A DNA stretch of 64,000 bases from Spirometra erinaceieuropaei. Taxonomy: Eukaryota; Platyhelminthes; Cestoda; Diphyllobothriidea; Diphyllobothriidae. Location: assembly GCA_902702965.1 (NCBI GenBank), contig CACRXP010000167.1, positions 757,343 through 821,342 on the forward strand, given 5' to 3'. The notes under the pieces were generated by a model that searched no databases, was not told the DNA's origin, and worked only from the letters and a program-made list of their open reading frames with translations. The translations under genes were made by a program, and so were the position numbers. Of this stretch, positions 11,466 through 22,715 are shown piece after piece (the stretch's first letter is position 1; each line of letters begins with the position of its first letter).

Positions 11466-11606
11466 CGCTCTCGAACTCGCGAAGCAAAAGCGCAGGCCCA
11501 GCTGGCAGAACTGAGTCTTGTTCGTAGTGGTCTGCTGGCCAGCGCCGCCTGCGATGCTTCGCAGGCTCGTGTACAGAACACGGATCATCTGCAGCGCATC
11601 CTCGAC
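11466..11606 (+). other. Probable symmetric exon of an unknown plus-strand gene
   Basis: Exactly 47 codons lie between a pyrimidine-rich acceptor (CTACTCTTCCTCCAG) and a textbook donor, GAC followed by GTGAGT. The exon is phase 0 at both ends. The peptide starts RSRTREAKAQAQLAEL and continues through ASQARVQNTDHLQRILD. It is Ala/Leu/Gln-rich and looks alpha-helical or coiled-coil. The family is not recognised and neighbouring exons were not identified. The quality of both splice sites is the main support. Confidence 0.45.
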
Positions 11607-11924
11607 GTGAGTCCCGCTGTTGTCCAGACCTTCCGCATGCCGAAATAAATCGAGTTTTTCCTCCTATTTTGTTTGACTCCGTCTATCAACGGGAATGAGG
11701 GCTAACTATAACGAATACAAATCCCCATGGCAGTTTGTATATCATCAATTCACATTCTGGTATTTTAAAACAGTGATGTGCAGCACAGCAGCTCTCGCCT
11801 CCTTGGTAGAAGGAGGACGGAGGAGATGGGAGGCCGGAATATCACCGAGAGTTTCTCACTCCAGCAGGTTTTTGTTGCGCAATTACCCTCTTGTCCGTCT
11901 TTGTTTAACTCTCCGCCACATACT
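11607..11924. other. No gene recognised
   Basis: Sequence between the candidate exon and the truncated LINE. No motif or repeat was recognised. Confidence 0.4.
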
Positions 11925-14345
11925 CACTTGTACTTCCCTGCGATCAAGGCGATATACGGGTTCTTCTCGAACAAAAGAAACTGCGCCGCTTCTCAGCTCG
12001 GATAAATTAACGCTTTTCATAGAGAAATCGCAGATTCTGAAGCGTCGGGTCGAACACTTCAGAAGCGTCCTCAACCGTCCTCCCCCACAATCTCCGACGC
12101 AACCATCGTCTGTCTCCCTCAAGTGGAAACCAACCCCCACCTGGATCTCTAGCCCTTTCCCTCTCTCAAAAACCGTCCACCCGTTCAACAAATCTCCAGC
12201 GGGAAGGCGTTCAGCTCCGATGAGATCCCATCTGGTATCTATAAGCACAGTGGCCATTGCCTGATGGACCAACTGACAGCGCTAATGCAGGAGATGTGGC
12301 GCTGCGGGCTGGTTTCTGAGGGTTTTAAGGGCGCGACCGTCGTAAAAGTGCAAAGGGGACCGGAAACACTAGGACAATCGCAGGGGATTCTCGCTACTCA
12401 ACACCACCGGGAAGATCTTCGTCCGCATCCTCCCCAACTGTCTCAACGGCCACCTAGAGTAAGGACTCCTGCCGAAAAGCCGATGCGGCTTTCGGCGTCA
12501 CAGGGGCACCACCGATATGATCTCTGCCGTCTGCCAGCTTCAAGTGAAGTACTAAGAGATGTACTCACCTCTACATAATCTTCGTGATTCTGACAAAAGC
12601 TTTCAGCACGGTGCTGTGTGAAACACTGTGGAGTATCATGCAGAAGTTGGGTTGTCCCGGACGATTCACTCGCAGCTCCACGATGGGATGATGGCGCGAA
12701 TCACGGACAATGACGCAATCTCCGAGGCATTCGCAGTGACCAGTGGAGTGAAGCAAGGCTACCTACTCGCGCCCACCCTCTTCAGCCTCATGTTTTCTGC
12801 CAAACTGACGGACGCCAGCCATTATGAGCGTTATGGGATACGCATCGCCTACAAAACTGACAGGCATCTTTTCAACAACAGGCGCATGCAGGTTCTAACG
12901 CGACCATCTACGACCCCGGTCAACGATATACTCTTTGCTGACGACTGCGCGCCCAACACAACAACCGTAGAAGACATGCAACGGGACATGAATCTCTTTG
13001 CCTCTGGCTGCCCTCGCTTTGGGCTGACCATCAGTGTAGACAAGCCAGTGATCACGCATTAACAGCCGTCTACTTCTGAGTACAGTGTGTCTCGCATCCG
13101 CGTCAACGTTGCTCAAATAAAGGCTGGGGATAGCTTCAACTAACAAGGCATCACAATGCCTCGCTGCATCAGAATCTACGACGTAGTAAGTCATCGGATC
13201 GCCGACTCCAACCAAGCCTTCAGCCGACTGGAGAACTCCATGTCGAATTGTTACGGTCTCCGACTGAATACCAAACAGAAGATATACAAGGTCGTCTTCC
13301 TGACGACACTTCTCCCTCGAGCGTAGAGCTCGATCTTGTACTCCATCATGCCAAGAAGCATAGCCAATTCCATTTCAGCTGCCTGCGTAGAATACTAAAA
13401 TTGAGAAAGCAAGACAGCATCTCCGACACGGAAGTTCTAAAACGGACCAGAATCCCCAGCATCCACGCTATGCTGAGACCACTACAACTACGTTGGAGCG
13501 GGCGTTTCCTGAGGAGGGAAGATACACGTCTACCGAAACAGCTCTTCTATGAAGATGACACCACCGGTGCTCACCGACCGGGAGGACCAAAATGACGCCA
13601 AAAGGACACGAAGAAGAATTCTCTTAGACGAGTGCATAGCAATCGAGAGAGCTGGGAATCACTCACCCAGGACAGACCGGCCTGGAGAAGAGAAGACCAG
13701 CGATGCCATCTACGAATCATGCGGGATCGCCTCCGCCAAAACCAAAAAGGGGCTCGAAAATCACAAATGCCTCGCTCCTCCAATGCAAACCATCCGTCGC
13801 CTTCAACATGCCCACGCTGACAACGCCTATTCCGCGCACGAATGGGCCTCGTTGGACACCTTCGGACCCACTACGCCCTAAACTCAACAGCGTTCACCTC
13901 ATCTCACTCTCGCCCCTGCCGCAAACCCCACGCTGACTGCCACCCCTGCCACCGCTGATCACACTGTCGCTGCCTCACCGCCATCATCCATCGACACCAT
14001 CCGCACTGCGTGGACCGCAGCGACCAGCATCAACATTACCATGACTCCACTCACTCCCCGCCCCCACGTTGGGACAACGTCTGATGTCCCAGCAACCTCT
14101 GCCATCATTGTCAACACTTCCACATTTAGCGATGTGGGCTCGTTTCATGCCTGTCCCCATTGCGATCTCACAATCACCTCACACATCGGCCTGGTCGGTC
14201 ACTTACGAGTCCGTTGCACGGAGACTGGCGAACCAGTGCCATGAGCACCAATATACACTCACCGCACCCGCCCCAACTGCCCTCATTGCCCCCGTACATT
14301 CACTCATCGCATGGGTCTATTAGGTCACATGCGCATTCACGAAAA
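11925..14345 (+). pseudogene. 5'-truncated LINE reverse transcriptase with C-terminal C2H2 fingers
   Basis: Decayed non-LTR retrotransposon. It starts inside the linker before the RT (AIKAIYG near 11945) with no endonuclease domain. The RT N-terminal part lies at 12000-12600 in shifting frames. The best block (12628-13062) includes SGVKQGYLLAPTLFSLMFSA and the catalytic FADD in NDILFADDCAPN. The thumb and C-terminal region (FHFSCLRRILKLRKQDSISD) is at 13350-13590. Downstream (14130-14345) are C2H2 finger-like units: CPHC followed by GLVGHLRVRC, then CPHCPRTFTHRMGLLGHMRIH. Repeated frameshifts and stops make it inactive. A finger-bearing C-terminus on this type of LINE is, to my knowledge, characteristic of tapeworm genomes; the clade was not determined. 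Confidence 0.85.
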
Positions 14346-15639
14346 CCTGTGGTGGCCAACCGCCGGCCACATCACACATTCCCCGCCACTCCCTGCAAGC
14401 CCTTGACTGCCACATCCCACGCAACGGGAAGTGTGCGCCTCAGCTCCGCCTCCATGCAGCTCCTACGCTGCATGTGCGATCTGAGACTGAGACTATCATG
14501 GTGCCTCAGCACCATGGCTTGGATGGCTGCCAAATGATGTCTCGACCCATTTCAAGCAGTCTGCCCAGTTGTGTGTGCTGGTGTGGAGTGGCGGACTGGT
14601 GGGCTAAGAGTCAGGCTGCCACGGCCCCTCTCAAGCCATCTGTGACACGCTCATGCACTTCCAATCTCCCGCTTCAATCTTCATGCCCCTATCTCCCACC
14701 TATCCTCTCTTCCACCCACTTCGCCCCCTCCCCCTTCCTTTACGCCCCATATCTCTATCCTTTGTTATATTTCCTCCTGATCCGTCACGACTTCCTTTCC
14801 TTTGCCTTAGTCTGTTCTTCTTTAATGAATTCGTTCTCTACGCGGTCGACCTGAGCCAGCCGAGATGGCAGGCCTTCTCCAGTTGTATCGGACAGGTCCT
14901 CCGTGCAACCAGTCACGACGAAACGGGACCCCGGCCGTGGCAGCCTGCTCTGTTGCGAGTGGGGAATAAGCGTGATCTCGGGTAGGTGCCGGCGTCATCA
15001 CTTTCTTTTAATAACGTATGTGGAGTGCGGTGCCATTCTGCTGCACGATATGCAGCTGGAATTATGTTGACGAAATGCGGTCTGCCGCTGGCTTTGTAGC
15101 GCTCCGATACGGCCGATGTTATCTTTTCTCCTCTCTCCGCCTGCCAGCGTGTCTAGGTGCCCTTTTGCCATTGTTTTCTCCACAAACGGTAGTTTTCGTA
15201 TGCAAAACACCGTCTAACACCCGCCCATTTCCTGATAATTTGTTTTCTCGCGTATAACCATGGAGAGTCCTTTGTTTCTTCGGTGAAAAAAACAACTTCC
15301 TTGCAGAACCGTCCGTACACACACTCACATTTAAAGTATGCCTTCACAGCGTAAGGGCAAAGACAAATTATCCAGTATGCTAACTTTGGGATATTTACTG
15401 ACAGGTAAATGCATCAAAAAATTTGTTACATACCCTGGATAGTCTGCATTGTTTTTGGGCTGTGGAAATTATAGAGCAGACCCTTTCCGTCTGAGTGATA
15501 TTTGCCTTTAACTAGGCTTGGATTTCTTCCGGTGAACAGAGGTATGGTCCAAAGCTGGAGAGTGGGGTTATCGTTTCTCCTGCGCAAACCTTATCGTGCA
15601 ATTTGGCCTATTAAATACCATACCCCGCAGTTTGACGTC
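14346..15639. other. Repeat debris, no gene recognised
   Basis: Probably LINE 3' sequence to about 14540. A motif TGTGGAGTGGCGGACTGGTG at 14580-14600 recurs at 21540-21560 and may mark the head of a repeat. A long C/T-rich stretch runs at 14650-14830. No coding sequence is supported. Confidence 0.45.
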
Positions 15640-16060
15640 GTCGTCGACACTGTCAACAGTCTGTCCCGCATCAAGGCGGTGGACGACTTGTGTTGCATCT
15701 ACCGCACTCTCGCCTTCCTCGGCCACCTGAGCCCGGTGTCAAGACGGAGTGCGGAAGACCAGAGGCAGGATCGGATCCAGTACCTGGCAGAGTTAAAAAG
15801 CCAGTCTGCGCGTGCCACACACGTCTGATTCGCACACGGTGGACCAGTCTTTCATACAAATAACTAAGGTGGTGGTGGGGGGACTCGGATCTCGACAAAC
15901 CGTAAGGGCAATAAAGGCCTCATTAAGAAGGAACTACTGCAGCCTGACTATCCGTCCTCCAAAGAGGTCCGACTTATCCCGGTCAGCTGACGGCAGCCTT
16001 CTGACACGGGGTAGTTTGAAAGCGCGTCAGACTGACTATAGGTGCTGAGTGTCGTGGAGA
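15640..16060 (+). repeat. Dispersed repeat R2, best copy
   Basis: Shares CTGCGCGTGCCACACAC, a run ending GGTGGACCAG, CCTCATTAAGA-like and GCGCGTCAGA segments in order with 27890-28150. Its first half (CACCTGAGCCCGGTGTCAAG) is shared with 49020-49330. It has no coding capacity that I can support. Class unknown. Confidence 0.65.
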
Positions 16061-16299
16061 GGCTGTCCACAGAGTCGACCTCACTCTCTCTTTCCTCCTC
16101 CAGGCACCAGTCCGAGTCGGTCAGCCATTTGATGAAGCAATTGGGCACAGGTGGCTGGCGTGCCCTGAGTCACACCTCCGCGTGTGTGTGGCATCTGTTA
16201 TGGGTGCGTCTCCTGAATAAAACATGATCTGGCCCTCTTGGTGGTCCAGTTCATCCACCGCCTGGCCTGCTCTAGAGGCGCTGGCTAACATCTTCTCAT

Positions 16300-16428
16300 G
16301 CCTTGTCGTCAAAGTCTATGGACCACCAAAAGTTCACAAACTCAACGTACCATTGCGACCGGTAGTATGACTAATCGATGCACAGAATTACAAGATATAT
16401 AAATGGCTATTCTAGAGTTGCGAAAATT
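16300..16428 (+). pseudogene. Penelope-like element RT, 5' portion (split by insertion)
   Basis: The plus strand reads VYGPPKVHKLNVPLRPVV, then a stop, then LIDAQNYKIYKWL. This is the N-terminal RT block of Penelope-like elements (LYGLPK-HK--PLRPI). It is in the same orientation as the RT remainder at 17240-18050, from which it is separated by a minus-strand element. Confidence 0.75.
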
Positions 16429-17235
16429 CCCATGGCTGTAATCAGAAGACGAGGTGGCGAGCATACGTAGCTTCCGATAAGTTCTCGTCGGGTCAGTACA
16501 GTTATATAGGAACGAGGTAGAAGTAAAACATGTCAGCAATAAGAGAAATCGATAACAGTTCCCCTTGAAACACTGGCGGGGTGTAAGAATTTGGGGGAGG
16601 GGGGGAGGTTAATAACAGTCACTGTCAGGGGCGGGGCGAGAGCGGAAGTGCGCGGGGAGAGTTGCACCGTTAGTCGACCTTCGACCACTGTAAGCGCGGA
16701 GCTTGAACGTGGTTCTTCAGTGCGCACAAGATTGGTTTTCGCAACCTGATGGCGGTCGCCTCTGCTGTCGCTAACAGGCGCTGGCCTAGTACCTTAGGGT
16801 AGCTCGATGGGACCTTATAAATTACACAAAAAGCTTCGTTGGGGTCCACACGATGTCCGGAATCGACAACATGCGCGAGAATGGCGCTGCTTATGCTCCT
16901 AGTTTCGCCCTTTCCCAGCCATGCCGGGAGGTGTTCCCGTGTTCTCTTGGATAAACGCCGACTCGGGCGACCAATATGACCTGCTCCATAGGAGCAAGTG
17001 AAGGAATATATGCACATTGAGGTGGTCTGCGGTGGCAACTTATCCTTACCTTCTTCGCGTAAAATAGGGTTTATAGTGAATGATATTTGAACCCATGCTG
17101 TTGGAAAGGTTCGCGAGACAGCTTGATCAAGGCGTCTCCTTAGGAGTTCACTCGCCGCGTCCCCTTGGAAAGGGACTTTTAGGAACAAAGTTTACCGTTC
17201 GGCGCTCCATAAATTCCGTCCATTAACAAAGGTTT
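16429..17235 (-). mobile_element. 5'-truncated Penelope-like element nested in another
   Basis: Minus strand. A 172-codon uninterrupted frame at 16670-17188 covers the end of the RT region (DAASELLRRRLDQAVSRTFP) and the GIY-YIG endonuclease (CIYSFTCSYGAGHIGRPSRR, then SKRTREHLPAWL). The tyrosine of YIG is replaced by His, so activity is doubtful despite the open frame. A 3' untranslated tail with G/C tracts extends to about 16430. It separates two parts of a plus-strand element of the same class, which marks a nested insertion. Confidence 0.75.
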
Positions 17236-17239
17236 CTGA

Positions 17240-18880
17240 AACTTCAGCTGAAAATTCTATTGAATTTTGGACAAACTACGAGGACTCACAATTGATGCAG
17301 ATGAGGTAATGGTATCCTCCGATTTTTGTCTCTCTGTTTACATCCATACCACTCGAGTTAACGAGGCAATGCACAGAAGTACTCCTACGATCATACGACA
17401 TTGATTTTCCTACATCTGCTTTGTTTGAACACTTGGATTTATGTCTGGAAACAAACTTTTCGTTCACACCTGAATATTATCGACAGCTGAAAGTAGCTCC
17501 TATGGCGTCATCTATTTCTGGCTTTCTGGTTGAGGTTACGACGCAAAAACTAGAGGCTATGGCCCTACCATAATCTAATCTCAAATTATGGATGCGCTAT
17601 AAAGATGACACCTTAGTCATCGTCAAGAGAGATTAACTGGAAACGCTGCACAGCGTTATCAACTCAACACTGTCAGGAATCACCTTCACACTCGAAAAAG
17701 GAATTGACTGCAGACTCCAACCTCTTGATGTTCTGGTACAGTGAAACGTTGAAGGGACATTCTACACATCAGTGTACCGTAAAGAAGTTTACGAAGATGT
17801 TATCCTACATTACGAGATCAACCAACCTATCGCTCACACAAGGGAGTGCTGTTAACACCCTACTCAATCGAGCAAAGGCACAAAGCTCTGAGAGCGAAGG
17901 AAACAAAATAGAACTTAATTATTTGTTCAGCCTATTTTCCAAAAACGGCTACCCTACAGAGTTTGTAAGCCGATGCATGAGACAACAGGAATCAAAAGAA
18001 AAGAGTAAGAAACTAGATTGTTCGGATCAGGCGTCTGAACCAAAAAATTAGCGAACACTTTCCTACGTCAGAAAAGTGTCCGAACTCGTTGAAAGACACT
18101 CGGGGAAACACTAAATACAAATGACGCACAAACCGATGACTACATTTCGCAGCCAGGCCTGTACACCCTAAGGATAGGGTTGACTATTTGGATAAAAAGA
18201 AGTTATCTATAAGATTCCATCTGGCACCTGCAATGCAGTATGTTACAGTCAGGCTGAAAATCCACCTCTGCACGCTTACTCGAATACCAGTTGACAGTAG
18301 GGGAGCGAAACCACTTAACCCAATTTGCCAAGCATACGCTAGAAACTGGGCACAAATTTGCTTGTGATGAATCGGGCATTGTCGGTTTCAAGCCATACAA
18401 GGAAGGCCAAGAATTTCTATGGGCCACACATTCCGACGACTCGTGTATCAAATGGAACATCGAATTAGATACCGTGTACAGCAATCTAAAGGATAAGTGG
18501 ACGAGGCTATTGTCAGTCATAACTGGATGCCACCAAATACACGTGGCGAACAAACCGACGACTGCACTTTGTAACTAGCATGTACGCCCTAAGGATAGGA
18601 TTGGCTATTTAGATGGTAAGGAAGTTGTCTGTAAGATACCATGCGACACCTGCAATGCGTTTTACTGTAGCCATCCGGGAAATATACCTCCACACACATA
18701 CACGAACATCAGTGGGTGGTAAAAAGGCGAGACCACTCGCCCCAGGTTTCCATGCACTATATGTGCCCGCTCATTTAAGAAAAGCCGCGAATTTTAGAGA
18801 TCATTTATTTTGATAACTCATGCATCAATCGACACATAGAATTAGACGCTGTGCATAACAATCTCAAATAAAAGTTGAAA
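17240..18880 (+). pseudogene. Penelope-like element: RT core and GIY-YIG, decayed
   Basis: After LDKLRGLTIDADEVMVSSDF come SALFEHLDLCLETNFSF, APMASSISGFLVE, WMRYKDDTLVIVKR (catalytic YxDD) and a broken FYTSVYRKEVYEDVILHYE. These are the Penelope-like RT blocks in order. The endonuclease begins near 18187 (KIPSGTCNAV) and continues after a frameshift in the frame of AKHTLETGHKFACDESG. Several stops and frameshifts mean it is dead. Together with 16300-16428 it forms one element interrupted by the minus-strand copy. Confidence 0.8.
18133..18880 (+). repeat. Direct duplication of the Penelope endonuclease end
   Basis: The segment from CCGATGACTACATTTCGCAG (18133) recurs from CCGACGACTGCACTTTGTAA (18556), about 423 bp later. 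Both are followed by CCCTAAGGATAGG and a TTGGMTATTTRGAT-like stretch, then by the finger-like KIP-C/S-TCNA coding. The second unit is truncated near 18880. Confidence 0.75.
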
Positions 18881-21259
18881 ACGCGTTAGCCAATCGAAAC
18901 TTGATGCCAATTCATAGAAAGGGCTGAATGGCAGCAGTGACGGAGCAATTTCAGTTTCTAGGATTTTAGTAGAAATGGATTCGCCATGAGGACAGCATGA
19001 GGACCATGCTCGAGGTGGCGGCCGAGACGTAGTACTGACTCCGCAGACTGAAACAAACAAATAGGACTCACCGTCGCTAGGGCTGGGAGGGCTTGTTATT
19101 CGAACCCGAGGTTATCGTGTCTGGCTGACGCCCGAAAGAAGCCCTCCAGTCTCCCCCTTCTCTGAAACCGTCTGGGCGGGCTCTGGATCGGGGCCTCCCG
19201 CCGAGACGGAAGTAGCCGTATTTTTTCCCGTATTCTGGAATAATCAGTGAACGACACACCTAGGCGAATGCTAGTACACCTTATTTGTTAACTCAGTTTT
19301 ATCTCGAGGTCTGAAATGCATTGATATGTGACCACAGCGTCAGGAATTTGGTCTTCTTCTTCTTCAATGTAGGCACCACAGCAATTCTGACTAGTGAATG
19401 TCTGACGCTTCTGCAATAATTCGGACGTTTTGGAGACTGATAATTCTGGCCCTTGGCGCCCGGATTGCAAAATCATTGGGTGCGCTTTCACCAGGCCCTC
19501 TGCGTTCACTGTCGGTCTTACAACTGATTGTGAGTTGATTTACCGACGAGTCCCGCGGTGATGCCTGTTGACAATGGAACTTGGCGGATCAGAAAGTCGA
19601 ACCTGCGATTGCATCGAACCGGTTCCAGGAACCGTTAGTGAGACGTATGACTGGTTTGGCTTACAAATGCACCGGATTCTAATCGTTAGTCAGCTACGGC
19701 ATAGGCAGAAGACTTTGCTACTTGTAGCTTCGGGTTTGACCTACAGTCGGGGCTCGAGTCTCGCATGCAGATTTCAGTCTATTTCTAAGAGGCGTATTCG
19801 TTCGAGAACTAAAACCCCCTTATGCTCTATCAGCTAGCATTTGTCAGCCAGTAAAGATGGATCGATCACCGTCAACCTTGCGCCAACTTCCAGGTTTCTC
19901 ACCCCAGCCGACTGTGGCTCTGACCGGTTGAGTCTGGATTTTGGGTGTGAATGGTTGGCGACGTACAAGAAACCATAAGCGGTCATTTCAGCCTCCTTTG
20001 TGGTAGTTTTGGATTCCCCGTTGCTCGTTATTTGCGTGACCGCCTGCATGTAGTCACATCTGCCAGCTCCTTCATGAATTTGGTATCGCGAGTGCTAGCC
20101 GGGTGTTCATTTCTGTGCGGCCCGGTACCTTCCATCATCCTGTATCTCAATGTCACTTGGGCATTGTTTACTATGCGGCTTGTCATAACAACCGATCATG
20201 TCTGTCGCCATAGCGCATGTGCACTGATTAGATGCCAAATCAGTCACTCGGCATTTGCAGCCATCAGTAGAATCTGGTTCATTCGTTCTTCTTGACCGTT
20301 TGAGCTGGAGGTGGACCGACGGTTCCCGCCTTTCCTTTTATGTGTTGTTGATCTCTGCTGAGTTTAAACTATAAGTGTCAGCCTCAGGTTTTGCCTCTTT
20401 TTTGTTAGTCGATGATACTAATCTAGTCTGCTGGCTATGCTACTGAATTTCCTTTCCATAGGTTTGGAAGTCAGTATGACAACTAGGCGCCACGTTTCAA
20501 CAAATGCTTCCAAAGTCGTTAAAATTTACAGTTAATGGCGTTACCCATGGAACGTAATGGCGGAACTTTAGCGAATCATTTCAGGATACCTTAAGTGTCC
20601 AGCATTTCCGTTATTCACTTAACATTTTTCAGAACAAGCCCTTTTCCGATAAAAATGTGTTTATAAGTAGCCTTATCAAAGAAGAAATATACAGCTTGGG
20701 GTAGAAATCGACGTTACCTCATATTCAGGTAACTTTTTTGCTAAAACGTTGAATTGGTACAAACTACAGCACCTCTATTTTCGGGCTATCGATTGAAAAC
20801 ATTTAAAATGTGTAGTATTCAAAGACATTTTAACGACACTCCAAGACTCAACAAACTGCACCGTCTTCCAAGAATGCACCGAAGGAAACGCCACCTGATA
20901 CACCGAAAACGGTATTGTCACAATTGCTTCTGCTAATTCCAGTCCAGTTTTATAACCACTGATCAGCCGCTCGATATCTGACTTCTCGCAAACTTTTATT
21001 CCACTGAAGTCCCCTTTGCCGTAAACAAACACATCTAGAACCAGCTTATAACAACGGAAATGCACGGCGAATCTTCGTAACACAACTTTGGAACCAATAA
21101 TCAGGCAATAGGCAGATACCTAACTGCCACAACTCACATTTAAATGTGCAGTGTATATAAGGACTATTTTGGCAGCTATTGTTTATTTTCATCCCGGTAA
21201 GATATGACGGCAGGAACCGCCCGCAATCCAGGTGGCTGTGAGCCAAATTCCATGGAAAT
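18881..21259. other. No gene recognised
   Basis: Only short ORFs. A minus-strand frame at 19834-20049 looks protein-like in composition, but I found no family or splice support. No repeat family recognised. Confidence 0.45.
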
Positions 21260-21365
21260 TATGACAAAATTTAAGTCTACAGTCAGGGTTAAGGTTGGAG
21301 TTAATGGTGGGGGTAGGGTTAAGATTAGAGTTAGGGTGAGGATTTACGTTCGGGTTAGCGCTAGA
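21260..21365 (+). repeat. Degenerate TTAGGG-like tract
   Basis: Many imperfect hexamers of the GGGTTA/GGGTTAG type (AGGGTTAAGGTTGGAGTTA, then AGGGTTAAGATTAGAGTTA). Interstitial, far from perfect. Confidence 0.7.
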
Positions 21366-21959
21366 GCAACGACTCAGGAATATTCACTCTTCCTACAGTT
21401 TAGCGCAAAACCACAAGCATTACCTGGTTGAAGCGCTCCTATTCCCATGTCCTGTTTGAGAGGCCATTTAAGCAACTTCGGTGCGCTAAAAGTCGGGATT
21501 TAGAAGGTTGCGAATTGATGATGCAGCTCAGTGTGCTTGTGTGGAGTGGCGGACTGGTGCACCGAGAGTCAGACTACAATGCCTCCTCAATGTGGCTTTT
21601 ATGGCATCTTCACTCAGCTGGGATCTGATCATCCCCCACCACTCTTATTATTGTGTGAAATCCTGGTTGATTGTATTAAGGCGGGGGAGGTGCGGGGGTG
21701 TGGTGGCACCCCTAGAGGCGGGTTCACGCCGCTCTACTCACCTGTCCTCCCTGCCGCTTCCGGTCCTCTTGGCTCTGGTATGACACCGAGTCCGGGTGGA
21801 AGAGGATGACAGAGTGTAGTAGATGCAGCGCAGGTCTAATAGCACTACGAAAGAGATCACGAGTAAGCCACCGTCCCTACACTCACACTGCTGTGAGTCA
21901 CACGGAGTTCATCTGGGCTAGATCGCAGTTGGTAGCCAGGAACGGGGAGGCGGACAGCC
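21366..21959. other. Repeat debris, no gene recognised
   Basis: Contains the TGTGGAGTGGCGGACTGGTG motif near 21540 that is shared with 14580. Otherwise no coding support. Confidence 0.45.
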
Positions 21960-22115
21960 AGGTCCCTTGACCCTAATCCTAACCTTAACCGTAACCCTAA
22001 CGGGAGCTCTAACGGGAACATGAACCCTAACCCTGACACTGAAACCTGACCCTAAAACGCAAACCCTAATCCTAAAACTTAATCTGCGCCTAACCCTAAC
22101 CCTTACTAAACCCAT
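21960..22115 (-). repeat. Degenerate CCCTAA-like tract
   Basis: Imperfect CCCTAAC/CCTTAACC hexamers dominate. Together with the opposite-strand tract at 21260-21365 they form a divergent pair about 0.6 kb apart. Confidence 0.75.
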
Positions 22116-22269
22116 CAGCCTGACCGAAACGGGCGAGCTGCCTAACTCGGTAAGAGCGCACCCACTGATCACAAGTTCCCTAGACAAGGTAAGCAAATCT
22201 ACTGGTAACAAGTACGTACGTCAGCGTATAATGTCTGACTACCAACTGCGATCTTACCTTCATCCGTAG

Positions 22270-22715
22270 TGGACAGCCATCATGACCGGTCTGGTGTCAT
22301 TGTTCAAGACCTCGCTGCCTCAAGGTCATTCACCCCTTGCCGCGAGCCGTTCCAGACGCACTGACCTGAAGCCCCTCGACCGACTTGAGCTCGAACACAA
22401 TTGCGTCCTCACAGTGTCGCGGCTACCCATGCGCCACTTGAACGCGCAACCCCCTTCAACCAGCACAACAAGCCACTGGGACACCACCCCTCGGCAAATG
22501 CAACACACACTGACTGGACACCACTTGAGCTTGGCCCACAAGCCCACAAAAGCGGCTGCCACCACTGTCTCAGGGGTTCTCAGGCATGACTGGGCGCAGT
22601 CAACACCAGTCCTGGCCTCGCCAGTGGCCACTGGCACCTGAGAGGGCAACTCCGTGTTCTGTGCACAGTAAATCCCTCATTTTGGTGCCTTCCGTCTTCT
22701 CCTTCCAATATGGGG
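22270..22715 (+). repeat. Dispersed repeat R1, copy 1 (119-codon frame)
   Basis: Body begins AGCCATCATGACCGGTCTGG and ends TTCTGTGCACAGTAAATCCC plus a CTTCCGTCTTCTCCTTCC tail. A 119-codon frame (22282-22641, starting MTGLVSLFKTSLPQGHSPLA) is identical in length to that of the inverted copy at 28300-28659. The opposite strand is also open, so composition rather than selection may explain it. Other copies are at 28245 (minus), 29935 and 31026. Confidence 0.75.

Noticed and set aside
12849..13215. Minus-strand frames over the LINE
   Set aside because: Antisense shadows of the reverse transcriptase region.
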